DNA of 64,000 nucleotides. Origin: Anticarsia gemmatalis (Eukaryota > Arthropoda > Insecta > Lepidoptera > Erebidae). Positions 9,775-20,900 of this stretch are shown piece after piece. Under the pieces are notes generated by a model, which was not told the DNA's origin, did not search any database, and was given only the letters and a program-made list of their open reading frames with translations. Where the stretch lies: the NCBI RefSeq assembly GCF_050436995.1, contig NC_134747.1:3231501-3295500 (forward strand), given 5' to 3'. Each line of letters opens with the position of its first letter. Position 1 is the first letter of the stretch. The position numbers and the translations under genes are program-made.

Positions 9775-9850
9775 ATTTTTGTGTGGGTAATTGAGTTTTT
9801 CCCCCGAATTTGGGGAATTTCGTGAATAGGTATTGGCAACCCTATTCTAT
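9775..9850 (+). mobile_element. Possible hAT-type right end
   Basis: Reads GTGTGGGTAATT, then CCCCGAATTTGGGGAATT (a palindrome-like block) and TATTGGCAACCCTA. Ends of the form TTGGCAACCCTG are common for hAT elements. A related block occurs in direct orientation at 9129-9158, so it may instead be a short internal repeat. Confidence 0.35.
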
Positions 9851-10214
9851 TTGAACTGCACTACTAATTGCTAAAATTGCACATATTTTTAGCTTCCTTT
9901 TTTATAATTGATTCATTAAAACTTACAATAATGTTACATTTTTATCCTTCTCGCTTGTTGCTGAGATACGATACAAAAATTATATGATTATTGTAACCTG
10001 TAAGTTTATGACTACGTAAATTGAATATAAATCGTAGTTAATAGCTGGGTCCTGTCTGAGCGAGCAGCCTCGCGAGGCAATATCTAGGTCTCTTTTCTTT
10101 CAGATGGAAATGAGCAGGACCGAGATAACCCCGGCTGTTGAGGCGTTTGAGTTTTTCTTATCAGCTCACGGTAATGAACCGTTTTATAACAATAATGTCC
10201 TCTTATCTAATATC
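9851..10214. other. Stretch with nothing recognised
   Basis: No gene or repeat recognised. Confidence 0.4.
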
Positions 10215-10482
10215 CGGCTATGACTTATCCGATAGCCAACTGTGCAGGACTTTGTTATATCTAGTGTCCAAGTGTGTGCACAATACACAGGTACACTCTC
10301 TATTTCATCAACCAATACGACCAGTGAGAGGTCAGGCAGAACCGATGGCTTTACGTACTCTCGGAGGCACAAAGGTCTTTGACCTCAACTTACTAACTAC
10401 GAGCAATCACAGACCAATTCTTAACAGAAAAACTCAAAAACTACTTTTTGGCACGACCCGGAATCAAACCCCGAAATCAAAT
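10215..10482 (-). mobile_element. SINE-like repeat (family D), minus strand
   Basis: Read on the minus strand there is a B-box-like GGGTTTGATTCC (10460-10471), then GGGTCGTGCCAAAAAGTAGT and a body ending near 10215. The same architecture (GGGTTCTATTCCCGAGTTGG and GGCAAAGTATTATTA) occurs at 46743-46945. The 119-codon plus-strand frame over it is an artefact. Confidence 0.55.
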
Positions 10483-11344
10483 CATTTATTTATTTAGGAC
10501 TTAAATGCTGACACTTAACATAGCAACAAGCTATATAATTTACTATAGAGAGATAGGAAGTGAATTTACCACCAGATTGGAAGTTAGGGCCTATGAGAAG
10601 AGCTGGCAAGAAACTTCCAGTCCAACCGCGCCACAGAAGTCTTGCTGTCAATTTATTAATTAGATACATTAACTGACAGTTATCCATAACCTGTAAAATT
10701 GGCCTTTAAAACAATGTTGCAAATAAGTAAAAAAAAAGTTAAACATTCTCTTATACTTGAGTCGTTTCCTAATTTGAAACACAACACGGTAACTTGTATA
10801 CGAGTACTGTATTACAAGACATCATTATAAGTTCAACGGGTTGTTATTTTGAAAAGTTTATAGACAGAAAATTTATAATTAGGAGCCAATAATATGATAG
10901 CTAAGTAGTATAAGCATTCCTATCCCACGCATATGGTCAGGTATACGAACCCAAGGCACCATTGAATTTTATAGTATGGTAACACTTTTTACCGGTCGAT
11001 TACATACGGGGAGTCCCGGAATACTGAATAACGATTAATAAAAGAGCGTTATCGATATCGTCTTTGATTGTCACAAGCGGGTATTCCCCGGATTTTTGTT
11101 CAATCACTATCTTTCGAAAGAGATTAGGCAGATACCAAAGAGTGTCATTTGCTGTAATCTCTACAAACTTTGATTGCCATACAACTTGTCGAGCATATCA
11201 TAACCCTTGATAACGAATTCTCCAGAACCAAGTTTCATGGTAACTTTAGATCTAGTGATAAATAAGTATTACTAAAACATGTGTTACCGTAGTTTCGATT
11301 ATTCTGCGATTATTCGACTATCTTATACATTTCGCTTAAGCTCG
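10483..11344. other. Stretch with nothing recognised
   Basis: Minus-strand frame 10490-10687 has no motif. No gene recognised. Confidence 0.4.
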
Positions 11345-11547
11345 TTGAATTGTAGATCTTGGCTGTTATTTTCGAATATCTCAGACAGTTACCAGTAGTC
11401 AGAAGCTTTAAAGTCTGACAAGCAGTCTTATCGAGGGGTAACCCAAGTAACTGGGTTGGGAAGGTTCGATGGGCAGTCGCTCCATTTAAAGTACTAGTAT
11501 CAAGCTGCATCCGATGAGACTGGAATCCGACGAAGAAAAGCTACCCT
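11345..11547 (+). repeat. Dispersed repeat shared with 57745-58018
   Basis: Shared blocks in the same order and orientation: CAGTAGTCAGAAG, AAAGTCTGACA, TCGATGGGCAG, CAGTCGCTC and ATCAAGCTGCAT. The copy at 57745 also carries GATGGGTGACCAT, a 5S box-C-like motif, so this may be a second 5S-derived SINE family. Confidence 0.6.
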
Positions 11548-11560
11548 GATATTGATGTAA

Positions 11561-11805
11561 TCTGTACTAATATTATAAAGCTGAAGAGTTTGTTTGTTTG
11601 TTTGAACGCGCTAATCTCAGGAACCACGGGCCCGATTTGAAAAATTATTTCAGTGTTAGATAGTCCATTTATTGAGGTAGGCTATAGGCTATATATCACG
11701 CTACGACCAATAGGAGCAGAGTAGCAATAAAAGGTTACAAAAACGGGGAATTTTTTGACCCATTCTCTCTTATGTGACGCAAGCGAAGTTGCGCGGGTCA
11801 GCTAG
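11561..11805 (+). mobile_element. Non-autonomous Helitron, reference copy
   Basis: Begins TCTGTACTAATATTATAAAG and ends with hairpin CGCAA-GCGAAG-TTGCG, eight bases, then CTAG. The host bases are A (11560) and T (11806), the classic Helitron target. Length 245 bp, no ORF. This is the most complete plus-strand copy of the family. Confidence 0.9.
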
Positions 11806-12044
11806 TAAATCAAATAAACTAACATGTAAGTGAATCCTAAACTCTATTAAACTCGAGTAAAACTGAGGGAACACAGATCAAGCGGCCATTATCTATAAAA
11901 AGAGGCTTAACGTCCTTAACTAGAAAACTTGCGAGTCTTAAGCAGTGTTTTACTTAGTTAGCGTCGCTTGTAAGGGCAGGACCTCGTTAAGCTGTTAGTT
12001 TGCGGCGTATTTTTTCTTAGATAAAGGGAGATTTATGTATGTAA

Positions 12045-12146
12045 CTAGCTGACCCGCGCAACTTCGCTTGCGTCCAATAAGAGAGAATGGGTGAAATTTT
12101 TCCCCGTTTTTTTTCGTTACTTTCGCATTTATAATATTAGCATGGA
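12045..12146 (-). mobile_element. Deleted Helitron derivative, 102 bp
   Basis: Keeps the CTAG/hairpin end with about 70 bases and then jumps to CGCATTTATAATATTAGCAT-GGAT at the other end, between A and T. About 140 internal bases are missing relative to 11561-11805, or the 5' end was exchanged with that of a related family. Confidence 0.75.
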
Positions 12147-12297
12147 TTATTTTAATTTTATTGTTAGGTTAACGTGGTTATCACGCAGCCATGCGCCGTG
12201 TGTGGTGTAAATATAATATAATTGTTATACGTATATTTCTGGAAGGTTTTAGTATATTTTATCATTTATTTTATTGTAGTTAATATCATAGTTCAAG

Positions 12298-12365
12298 GTC
12301 TGATTGGTTACCCCTTAGTTTTGGTCTCAAATAACCGTGTGTGAGTTGTCCAATGACGTTTATTT
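12298..12365 (+). repeat. SINE-B tail fragment
   Basis: TTGGTTACC, TTTGGTCTCAAATAACCGTG and GTGTGAGTTGTCCAATGA match the tail of 20614-20898. Confidence 0.65.
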
Positions 12366-12969
12366 ATTTGTTATATTTACACATTAAGAAAGTAGGAATA
12401 TCGTTCACTTCGTAGGTATTATACACGAACCATTAAATTTATACGATGTTTGAATATCATACATAACAAATAAAATAAAATTGCCCTTAGAATTAAATTT
12501 ACTGAATATTTGACTATCATAACTTATAATTGAAAAGTAATTTGTCCTAAATAAAAGAATGATTTGATTTTATTTATGGATATGAACCTAACGCAACAAA
12601 AGGAGTAAAGATTGGCAAGGTGTTACAAGTGACGGAGAGGCAACAACAATGGCGTCTTTTATATTTTGCAGCAAACTGTTTGCTTAACGTGGTTCATTCC
12701 TTAGCAAGTTCTTAAAGAGTCGATCTGCGTCCTTTGTTAAGCCGGACTCCAGTTTACTTTCTATATTTATTGGCAGGATTATCTACTGGACGTTTTGCTC
12801 TTGCAGTGGTGAGCGAATTATGGAGCTAAGTGGAGGAATATTTAAAGAAAGGGTTCTGTGCCTAAAATATAATTAACCGGCTTATTTGCGCATGTAATTT
12901 CGGTTAAAAATTGGTTACGCGAATTGAAGAATTTAATTCAAAATTTTACCTTTTGTAAATAAATGTCTA
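12366..12969. other. Stretch with nothing recognised
   Basis: No gene or repeat recognised. Confidence 0.4.
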
Positions 12970-14057
12970 AGGTACCTGCGGGTATTAAGGCCTGTCGGGT
13001 AATAAGGCCTAAATCACAAAAAACGTACGAAATACAGTAGTTGACGATCAAGATTACTGTCACACAAGCTCAGAGCGTATACAAGTCGCTGCAAAGTGGC
13101 GGACGCACTCTTGCACTTCTCCTCCCGCAAATATCGTCGAAATCATTCAGAAGTGCGGTTCAGCAGCACGAATTATAAAAATTGACTCTAGTAAAACGTA
13201 AGTTGTTTAGAAAATATCATATTTACAAACCTGTATTGACTGTCCGCTTATTAATTAATGTATGCTTGTCCGTAAATTACCGTTTTAAGAGACTTGTAGT
13301 TATAAAAATTATATAATTATTCTTTTCTGTAAATAGGTGGTTGGCGGATATTAAGGCCTATAAAATTTTACAATAGGCCTTATTATACTCCTATTTTTTT
13401 AACTGCTATATAAGTAGGAGCGTGTTTTTAAAATGTTTTTTAGTGGTAGTATATACGTAGTTTATATTTTCAATTTATATATTATTGTTTTTAGTGCTTA
13501 CAGTCACGATGCCTCCCAAACGAGCATTGTGGTCAGAAGGCGATCTGATAAAAATAAATCACAAAAAAAAATGATCGGTACTGTCATGCTTGCAAATAAG
13601 ATAGAATGGATGATGCTATGAGGTAATGTTCGCGATGCTCTAAGTGGTACCACGAAGAATGTGTCGGTTTGACTGCAGAATATACTGATGATTTTCAATG
13701 TCCTGATGGATGCGAATAAGGACATTTTTTTAATTTATTAAGACTACTATGCTTTCTATTGCCTTATGTTAATGATTACTGATGTCAAGAATACTAATTT
13801 ACTTAGTTTAAGTTGATTTTTGAATAGTTTATAGTATAGGCCTTTTTACCCTACCCTATTATAATAAGGCCTAAAGACAGCGTTTTTTTAAAAGTGATAT
13901 AATGTTTTAGTTTTAAGCTTTAGAAGCTATTTTTTGTTTAAACTCGGTAGTAATATAAGTACATGACTAATTATTATAAAAACTGGTTGATTATATTGGA
14001 TATTCTTCATTTTATTACAAATCTCCCTTAGCTAGGCCTTAATACCCGCGGGTACCT
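12970..14057 (+). mobile_element. TA-flanked inverted-repeat transposon, 1088 bp, pogo/Tc1-like deletion derivative
   Basis: The terminal inverted repeats are 24 bp with one mismatch (AGGTACCTGCGGGTATTAAG...) and are flanked by TA (12968-12969, 14058-14059). The motif AAGGCCT recurs inside as inverted subterminal repeats at about 13011, 13355-13384 and 13838-13874. The interior carries a broken ORF (13509-13720) that joins a transposase-like start to a C-terminal PHD-like finger, so most of the transposase is deleted. TA duplication and the ORF start fit the Tc1/mariner/pogo group; the PHD finger at the C-terminus is known from some pogo-like insect transposases. Confidence 0.85.
13509..13720 (+). 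pseudogene. Residual transposase: N-terminal start plus PHD-like zinc finger
   Basis: ATG at 13509 opens MPPKRALWSEGDLIKI, the kind of start seen before the helix-turn-helix of pogo-like transposases, and stops at 13573 (TGA). One base out of frame, from about 13570, follows RYCHAC, then AMR-CSRCSKWYHEECVGL and DDFQCPDGCE with a stop at about 13720. The Cys/His spacing (C2...C2...H-x2-C...C-x3-C) fits a PHD finger. Two in-frame stops break the finger. It cannot encode a functional transposase because the DDE domain is absent. Confidence 0.65.
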
Positions 14058-14163
14058 TACTAGTTTACAAGATTGACGTGTAGTCTTCAGAGTCAAAAGA
14101 ACGCCACTTGGTACAATCTTTACAAACTTTCCTTGCCTCATTCACATCCACACATATAAGTTA

Positions 14164-14406
14164 CTAGCTGACCCGCGCAACTTCGCTTGCGTCACATAAG
14201 AGAAAATTTTCCCCGTTTTTGTAACATTTTTCATTGCTACCCTGCTCCTAATGGCCGTAGCGTGAAGTTATATAGCTTAAAACCTTCCTCGATAAATGGG
14301 CTATCTAACACTGAAATAATTTTTAAATCGGATCCGTAGTTCCTGAGATTGGCGCGTTCAAACAAACAAACAAACAAACTCTTCAGTTTTATAATATTAG
14401 TATAGA
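14164..14406 (-). mobile_element. Non-autonomous Helitron, 243 bp
   Basis: Full-length minus-strand copy: CTAG plus hairpin at the left, TC start (TCTATACTAATATTATAAAA) at the right, host A and T outside. Confidence 0.85.
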
Positions 14407-14694
14407 TAACGTATCAGAACGGTAATGGGTATTCATTTTTGTTCTACAATGGAACCCTGAAGAGGCTTTAAATTATTAAGGTTTGTTTAAAAGATTGCCT
14501 TAAAAGTTGCAAAGTGTATTGGATTTGGAATTGGCAAGTTGAAATTAAACCTGTTTTTCAATAAAAAGCAAATAAATATTCGGTACTTAAGCTTTTGTTA
14601 ACTCGAAATACTTGTGTAGTTAGTGCGTTTATCTAGCGCAGAAAACATTTAAATAGTTAGGTTACATAAACTTATTAATAAAACTGCTGCTAGC

Positions 14695-15035
14695 GGTTTT
14701 GTCCGCGTAGGAGGACTTTCCAGGGTACATTTTTATTTTAAGTGTATATTCGGGTTAAAATCTATCTGTGTAGTAAATAAATAATAATGAATTTAACCTA
14801 TCAATGTCCCACTGCTGAAGAATAAATAAATCGAACCCTGCCTACAATCTTACCTGCTAGGCAAGGGTCTAATTCCAGAATGAGGGAGGGGTTAGGTTTA
14901 GAGTACACCACGCTAGCCTAGTGTGGGTTGGCTCTCTTTTACTATCTATGTAAGGCATCATAATCTGTTCAGTAGTTTTTGTGTTATGCAGTAAAATATA
15001 TACATACAAACATCAATCCATCCTCACAAACTCAC
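14695..15035 (+). repeat. RTE-like tail repeat interrupted by a SINE tail
   Basis: The left part (TTTTGTCCGCGTAGGAGGAC) and the right part (AATCTGTTCAGTAGTTTTTG, then CCATCCTCACAAACTCACAT) belong to one repeat of the 1459-1675 type. They are separated by an inverted SINE-A tail. Confidence 0.5.
14775..14935 (-). repeat. SINE-A tail, inverted and interrupted
   Basis: TGTCCCACTGCTG and, after an AT-rich insertion, GGCAAGGGTCTAATTCCAG and GAGGGAGGGGTTAGG match the SINE-A tail on the minus strand. Confidence 0.6.
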
Positions 15036-15410
15036 ATTTAGGACGTACAATACTCAAATCTCTGTACAAAAAACTGTAACAATAAAAAATATTATCCCCT
15101 CACGTCTATTAATGCAGCGTGAAAAGGGACGTTTCTATTTTCCGGATCCACCTGTCGCGTCCTAAACAAGAATGATGGTCACCCTAGCGGCCCGTTAGTC
15201 CGGACAATTTGCCAAGTTTTTGTCACCCTAGTGCAACCTCCCACGTCCTTTCTGGCGTGATAACGTAATCATTGTTCGTGGAATACGCTTGTATCTTTTA
15301 TAAGGTTCAATCCTTTGAGAATGGGGTAATTTTGGGGTAAACATTTTGATGTCGCTTTTTTTTATTGGGGCTTTCGATTTTGGTATATCATGTGTATACT
15401 ATATAACCAA
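15036..15410. other. Stretch with nothing recognised
   Basis: Somewhat GC-richer (15110-15290) but no open frame, motif or repeat recognised. Confidence 0.4.
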
Positions 15411-15441
15411 TCCATACTAATATTATAAATGCGAAAGTAAC

Positions 15442-15476
<35 letters not shown>

Positions 15477-15895
15477 GCTACTCAATCACGTCTAAACTAC
15501 TGAACCAATTTGCATGAAATTTGGCATGGAGATATTTTGATACCCGAGAAAGGACATAGGCTACTTTTTACCCCGGGAAAATGACGCATTTCCCGGGAAA
15601 TTTCAGAAAATTCAACGAAGTCGCGAAATATCAATATTTTAATGACATTGAATTAACAAAATTCCGTTGCCATGGCAACTGTTTTAATGGCGGATATGCC
15701 TTAGCGCGACTTCGTTATACTAAGAGATATAAATAATTTTGAGAATATTTTTCGTGAAAAAAAAGCATATTTTATATCATCACGCTACGACCAATAGGAG
15801 CAGAGTACCTAACAGTAAAAAGTGTTACAAAAACATGGAAAATTCTGACCCATTCTCTCTTATGTGACGCAAGCGAAGTTGCGCGGGTCAGCTAG
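15411..15895 (+). mobile_element. Chimeric Helitron, 485 bp, with tetranucleotide repeat
   Basis: The 5' end TCCATACTAATATTATAAAT starts after a host A, and the 3' end (hairpin, CTAG at 15892-15895) is followed by T. The first 360 bases are unrelated to the standard copy: a (TCTG)n run at about 15439-15478, then CTACTGAACCAATTTGCATG, TACCCCGGGAAAATG and CGACTTCGTTATACTAA. The last about 120 bases, from ATCACGCTACGACCAATAGG on, are the standard Helitron end. Confidence 0.8.
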
Positions 15896-16437
15896 TTTGT
15901 TATATACTAACTGAAAAGAGCGAGTTCCGCTTGCGTAATTTGCGAAATGAATATAGCCTATGTTTGATTTTGGGTCAAAATCAATATAAAGTCAATTAAT
16001 AAAAGTTATTTATTTAAATGCGAACGTTTTTGTTGTGTTTTTTTAAGTTTAACTTCTTGTAACAAACACTTATGTGTTATAGTTATCTATAACCGGACAA
16101 TACCAAAGAACGTGCATATATTTTCTCCAAGACATTGAATACCACTTAAGCACGGCAAGAAGCCACTGTGACCGGCTGTTACGCACAAAAACCGGACATT
16201 ATCGTACGATACACGTATCGTTACATTAGTGGCGATATTGAGAAACACATCTATCATGTGAAGGAACGTAATGCATTTATGAGTAGTGTGTAGTGTTATC
16301 GATGGTTTACGGCCAGTCTCTTCTTCAGAAGTAACAGTCAAAATATAGGGGTAAAGTAAAAATAGCAGTTAACATAAATTTTTCACTAATTTACTGATAG
16401 GTATATAAAGAAAATGATTTAAATATAAATATTTATT
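15896..16437. other. Stretch with nothing recognised
   Basis: A minus-strand frame of 84 codons at 16087-16341 has no motif I recognise and no splice context. Confidence 0.4.
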
Positions 16438-16693
16438 GGACAACTCACACACGATCATTTGATTCCAAACTAAGCAAAGCTTGTACTATGGTAACCAAAT
16501 AACTGATAGACATACTTATATACTTCTAAATATATGTACTTATAAAAATAAATTGACAACTAGGCTCAGAAAGAAATACTAATGCTCATCACACAGAGAT
16601 TATCCCGGGTAGGATTCGAACCCACCACACGCGACGCTATGGTTGTTGCGGGGCGAGGTGACCACTTTAACCACTGCGCCAAACGTGCCTTTA
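16438..16693 (-). mobile_element. tRNA-derived SINE (family B)
   Basis: On the minus strand: head GGCGCAGTGGTTAAAGTGGT (A box), B box GGGTTCGAATCC (16612-16623), then ACACAGAG, TTTGGTTACCATAGTAC and CGTGTGTGAGTTGTCC tail. It matches 20614-20898. Confidence 0.85.
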
Positions 16694-17525
16694 CTACACA
16701 TATGTCAAGTAAAAGTCAAAGGCTTTAGCAGTTAATTTAGATATGCATGAAAAACCTGGCCCTTAGTTGTCTAAGGTGTGGGACTTATTAATGTTTAATT
16801 TAATACAATGTTTGGGGCTCGATTCCTTGGTCGTGCAATTTGTTGTTTTTTTCAAATGATCAACAGATTTATTCTCAAAAGAATAAAGTTTTAAACGAAT
16901 TGATTTGAACTAATACTTTTTCATGCAGTTGCAATTAAGGAATGATAGAATATGAAATCAAATTACAACGAAATTAACCTAACTGAATCTAAATAGAGTA
17001 GTATAAAAAAATTATAACAAGGATTCCGTCTAAACCACTGATATTATAGATAAAAATAAAAAGGCAATTTCCATTAAATGGATTACAAAACAAAAATAAG
17101 TTTTCAGTTTCGTATATTTTCAAATAATAAACATAACACCTTTTATTTATAGAATACCGTACAACCAATTAACCGTACTTAATACTCCACATTCCTATTC
17201 GCAGGGAAACTAAATATAAAAACAAAAATAGCACGCCAACACGCTGACAAGTAAGTAAACCCCGGTGTACACTAATATAGCAATAAATCACACTTGACCC
17301 ACAGCCCTATAAAGGCATGGACACTCTATAAAAACACCACGTGTAACCTTATATGGTTCGCGATAAATTCTCCCCTTTATAAATATAGTATTGAGTTTCG
17401 GTGTAGATGAATTATTGTACGTTGAAGGCAATCTGTGTATTACGTAAAATTGAATAGATAAAATGGTATGATCATTTTTAAATAGATTTAATGGTTTTTA
17501 TTCTTTTATATTCTAGCGTATTCCA
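16694..17525. other. AT-rich stretch, possible SINE scrap at 16770-16850
   Basis: GGGGCTCGATTCCTTGGTCG at 16814-16833 resembles a B-box region of a SINE. Nothing else recognised. Confidence 0.35.
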
Positions 17526-17708
17526 GTACCTCGATTCTCACCACTATCGACTACCGACAACCGGCTAGCTATCAAAATTTTGACATTTAGAAAGTACTGC
17601 CAAAATGTTTCCTACGACACCCGTCAGAGGCGCTGATCAGATTTTCATACAACATTTCTCGATGACAGGTCGGTTGTCGGTAGTCGATAGTAGTAGAGAA
17701 TCGAGCTA
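17526..17708 (-). mobile_element. MITE (180-bp family), full copy
   Basis: Runs from TACCTCGATTCTCACCACTA to AGTAGTAGAGAATCGAGCTA, bounded by TA, with long terminal inverted repeats and the family core CGTCAGAGGCGCTGATCAG. Confidence 0.85.
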
Positions 17709-18439
17709 CTGCATGGTCAATGTGCTTAAACTATATGAAAAAAAAGTAGTTATATTTATTTTTAAAATATAATCATGTTTCCGTTCAGTGAATCGGTATG
17801 TAACATTTTTGAAGTAAGTAGTTATCTACCATGGCCTATTTTTTGTCATTCTGTATACCGAGTCTGTCTATAATTCCTACGAGTATTCAAAGTTGTTTAT
17901 TGTTACAACAATCTATTATTATTTGAAACTTGAAAGAAGACAGTTCTCCGTGCAATTTATTTTCTCGAATGAATTACTTTCGTTATAAGAATGACAGGGA
18001 AACACAAAGGTTAGTTGGTAATTGAAAATGTATGAGCTTTGTGTGTGACGAGTAAATAAAGAAATGAAAGCAAGATGGCCGTTTAGAAAATATATTTGTT
18101 CCATTTATTTATTTTTAGACTTGAACTTTTCGAAGGCATTCTTTTTTTTCAACATTTTTAGTGTAGAAAGCTCTTTTTAACTACTTCTGTGGTCTAGGCA
18201 ATACTATATTCAATTAACGTAGTGTCCGGTTTCTGAGCTGGGAAAAGTAGGTTCTAAAAGGACTTTCTAAATTCTTCCGAAAAAAATTCATTAATAATCC
18301 GGTCTTTGGTAACATGCTTGGTAAATGACAATAAGCTCGCATCTTATCATTGTAAATGGCGAAAATAGAGCCTTCAGCAGGGGTGCACTCTCTTTCCCCT
18401 TAGGGTATCACAAATGTGATGATAAAGATACATAAAAAT
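17709..18439. other. Stretch with nothing recognised
   Basis: No gene or repeat recognised. Confidence 0.4.
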
Positions 18440-18650
18440 CATTTTTCAGTTGTCTATTGAAAGTCGAGACGTATAAAACGCCATACCAAGAATAAAGCCG
18501 ATCCATACAGATGCAGAAACCCTCACAAAGTAGCAAAAGCAATGCATCCAAATGCGGAAACCACTCTGTATTCAACCGGGAATCGATCCTACGGCCCTTG
18601 AGATGCAAATACGATGACGAGATTGGAACGTAGCCTGTCATTTGTAAGGG
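18440..18650 (-). repeat. SINE-like repeat, minus strand
   Basis: On the minus strand CCGTAGGATCGATTCCCGG (18577-18595) resembles a B box, with a tRNA-like head towards 18645. The 77-codon frame here is an artefact. Family not identified. Confidence 0.4.
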
Positions 18651-18817
18651 GGCAATTTGTCTGTTTGTTTGTTTGTCTGTTGTAAAGTATTGAAACTCGT
18701 TTTAGATAGTTTATTTATGAAGCTATTTGTTATATTGAAGTTTCCGTGTTTTGTTTTGAAAAGATGTTGCAGTAGAGTGTAAATATGGAATATTCGTACT
18801 ATTTGTTATAAAAACAG

Positions 18818-19000
18818 TAGCTCGATTCTTTACTACTATCTACTACCGACAACCGACCTGTCATCGAGAAATTTTGTATGAAAATCTGATCAGCGCCTCT
18901 GACTGGTGTCGTAGGAAATATTTTGGCAGTACATTCTAAATGTCAAAATTTCGATAGCTAGCCGGTTGTCGGTTGACGATAGTGGTAGAGAATCGAGGTA
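18818..19000 (+). mobile_element. MITE (180-bp family), full copy
   Basis: TAGCTCGATTCTTTACTACT to GGTAGAGAATCGAGGTA, TA at both borders, about 36-bp inverted ends, core CTGATCAGCGCCTCTGACTG. Confidence 0.85.
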
Positions 19001-19150
19001 CAGAATTCTATTTATAACGCTTTCAAAGGGAAACCGCTGAACCGATTTGTAAGAAAATTTGGATGAAGATGAAAAGCTGAAGACTTAGGCTACTTATTTT
19101 TATGACGAACACGCGAATTAAGTCGCGGATATAGCTTGTAATCATTACTT
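19001..19150 (+). repeat. Diverged interspersed repeat fragment
   Basis: ACCGCTGAACCGATTTG, ACTTAGGCTACTTATTT and AAGTCGCGGATATAGCTTGT are eroded versions of the blocks found in 15411-15895. Confidence 0.45.
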
Positions 19151-20611
19151 TTATACTTACTAGCTTCACGATGGTTCCCCAGCCCTTATATTACTCATGT
19201 AAAATATTTGAAAAAGAGAATATTTCACTAATGTTTGATACCTAAAAATCCGTTGCTAGTGTAACTGTTATTCTCGCGACTCCACACGCGTATTACATAG
19301 GCCAAATAGAAACAAGTCGTTAGATACATGGAAATTACACTGTTATTCCTAGAACCTGACCTCAATATACCTGCCACGAAATATTCCGTGTTAACAAAAA
19401 CAAAGGCACAATGAGAAAGCCCTGCCAAATAATCACTGTTCTTTTCCCTTCGCTATCAAGACGCATACAGGTAGGGCTGTCGGGTTCCTCCATATTCGTC
19501 TTAGTTCAGACAGTTTTCTAAAATATTAGTTACGAGCTCTTTCATTCAAACGAACGTTATCACAGCAAACGTCAACGCCAACTTTCTATTAAACTTAATA
19601 AAAAAAGCTTTGATTTGTTCGTATTTTGGCTTCAAAATCTAGAGATTTCTCTTTCAAAACTATCGCAAAATTTTGTATGGCAATTTAATCATTTACATTA
19701 CATTTTAAATATCAAATTCTTGTTGGTTCTAATTGTAGAAAATCTCGCTACAGTTAGTTAACTTTAATATCCAGTAACTAATTTACTAAAATAAAATCAT
19801 TGATTACCTAAAAGGTACAAGTCGAAAACATAGTTAGTTTAGGTGAATATTTACAATGATATTTTATATTATTTACAGCAACAATAAACTAAACTTACAC
19901 TAATATACAAATTGATTAAAAAATAAATAAAAAAATCAAATGCTTTGTCAGAAATATGAGTTGTTCAGATTCACAAAGGTTTTCGTTGCTTTTCCTATGA
20001 TAAGATCGGTCTGTAGTCACCCCTACATACAAGTAACGACGCGTCGAAGTCGTGTAGTTATTAAGACGGTGCTCATTAGCGTCTGGAGCAAAGGCCCCGT
20101 ACACAAAGATGTGGCACAAAGCGCCTTGCGTTCATACTTCGATGACTACGCATTGTCACCGACTCACACGGTGTACCTATTGTCTAAGAAGTAGTTTCTG
20201 CAAAAAAATTGTTACAGAACTTTGTTCCTTCGAAAACAAGTCGGGGTTAGCGCGATATATCTTTGTGTGCGTCTAAAAGCCTGAATATAGCAACCAACTG
20301 CTGCGAAAATGAGAAAAACTGAATTAAGAGGTGCAGATTACAGATGTATGTATAAGCAAGCGTCAAATTACTTTGCGTGTCAGAATAACGCTGCAAGCCG
20401 TGGAGTTAGTTAGAATAATAAAAACAAGAGATTTAAAAGACAAGTCAGGGCAATGGAGACCATTCCATTTTATCATACACACTCACGGCTTAAGTGTCTT
20501 GTTTTTATCGATCACCTTCTATGCCTCTAGCTGTATTCAGATACACAGAGTTAAATTTGCGTACGACTTTTTTGTACTTGAATACTTTCAAGTACAAAAA
20601 AAGACGTTCTT
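19151..20611. other. Mostly unrecognised; GC-richer block with an 84-codon frame at 19940-20194
   Basis: The plus frame ends VWSKGPVHKDVAQSALRSYF and on to a stop. It has no recognised domain, no clear splice borders and an overlapping minus-strand frame. It may be part of an unknown repeat. Confidence 0.3.
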
Positions 20612-20613
20612 TA

Positions 20614-20898
20614 CACGTTTGGCGCAGTGGTTTAAGCGGTCACCTCGCCGCAACAACCGTAGCGCCGCGTGTGGTGGGTTCGAATCCCACCCGGGACAAA
20701 TCTTTGTGTGATGAGCACGAGTATCAGTTCTGAGCCTGGATGTTAATGTATCTATATAAGTATGTATTTAGAAGTATATAAGTATGTTTATCAGTTATTT
20801 GGTTACCATAGTACAAGCTCTGCTTAGTTTGGAATCAAATGACCGTGTGTGAGTTGTCCAATAATATTTATATTTATATTTATTTATTTTTATTTTAT
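20614..20898 (+). mobile_element. tRNA-derived SINE (family B), reference copy
   Basis: The head CACGTTTGGCGCAGTGGTTT holds the A box; the B box GGTTCGAATCC is at 20678-20688. The body runs GATGAGCACGAGTATCAG, TTGGTTACCATAGTACAAGC, GTGTGTGAGTTGTCCAATAA and ends in an (ATTT)-rich tail. Two overlapping open frames over it (20331-20711, 20494-20733) are SINE translation. Confidence 0.9.
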
Positions 20899-20900
20899 TA

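Noticed and set aside
10138..10497. 119-codon plus-strand frame
   Set aside because: Lies antisense over a SINE-D-like repeat; no domain.
16087..16341. 84-codon minus-strand frame with hydrophobic stretches
   Set aside because: No recognised motif, no splice borders, no conservation evidence; length expected by chance in 64 kb.
20331..20733. Plus-strand frames of 126 and 79 codons; also 27941-28207
   Set aside because: They run through SINE-B heads (tRNA-like region) and share that sequence only.
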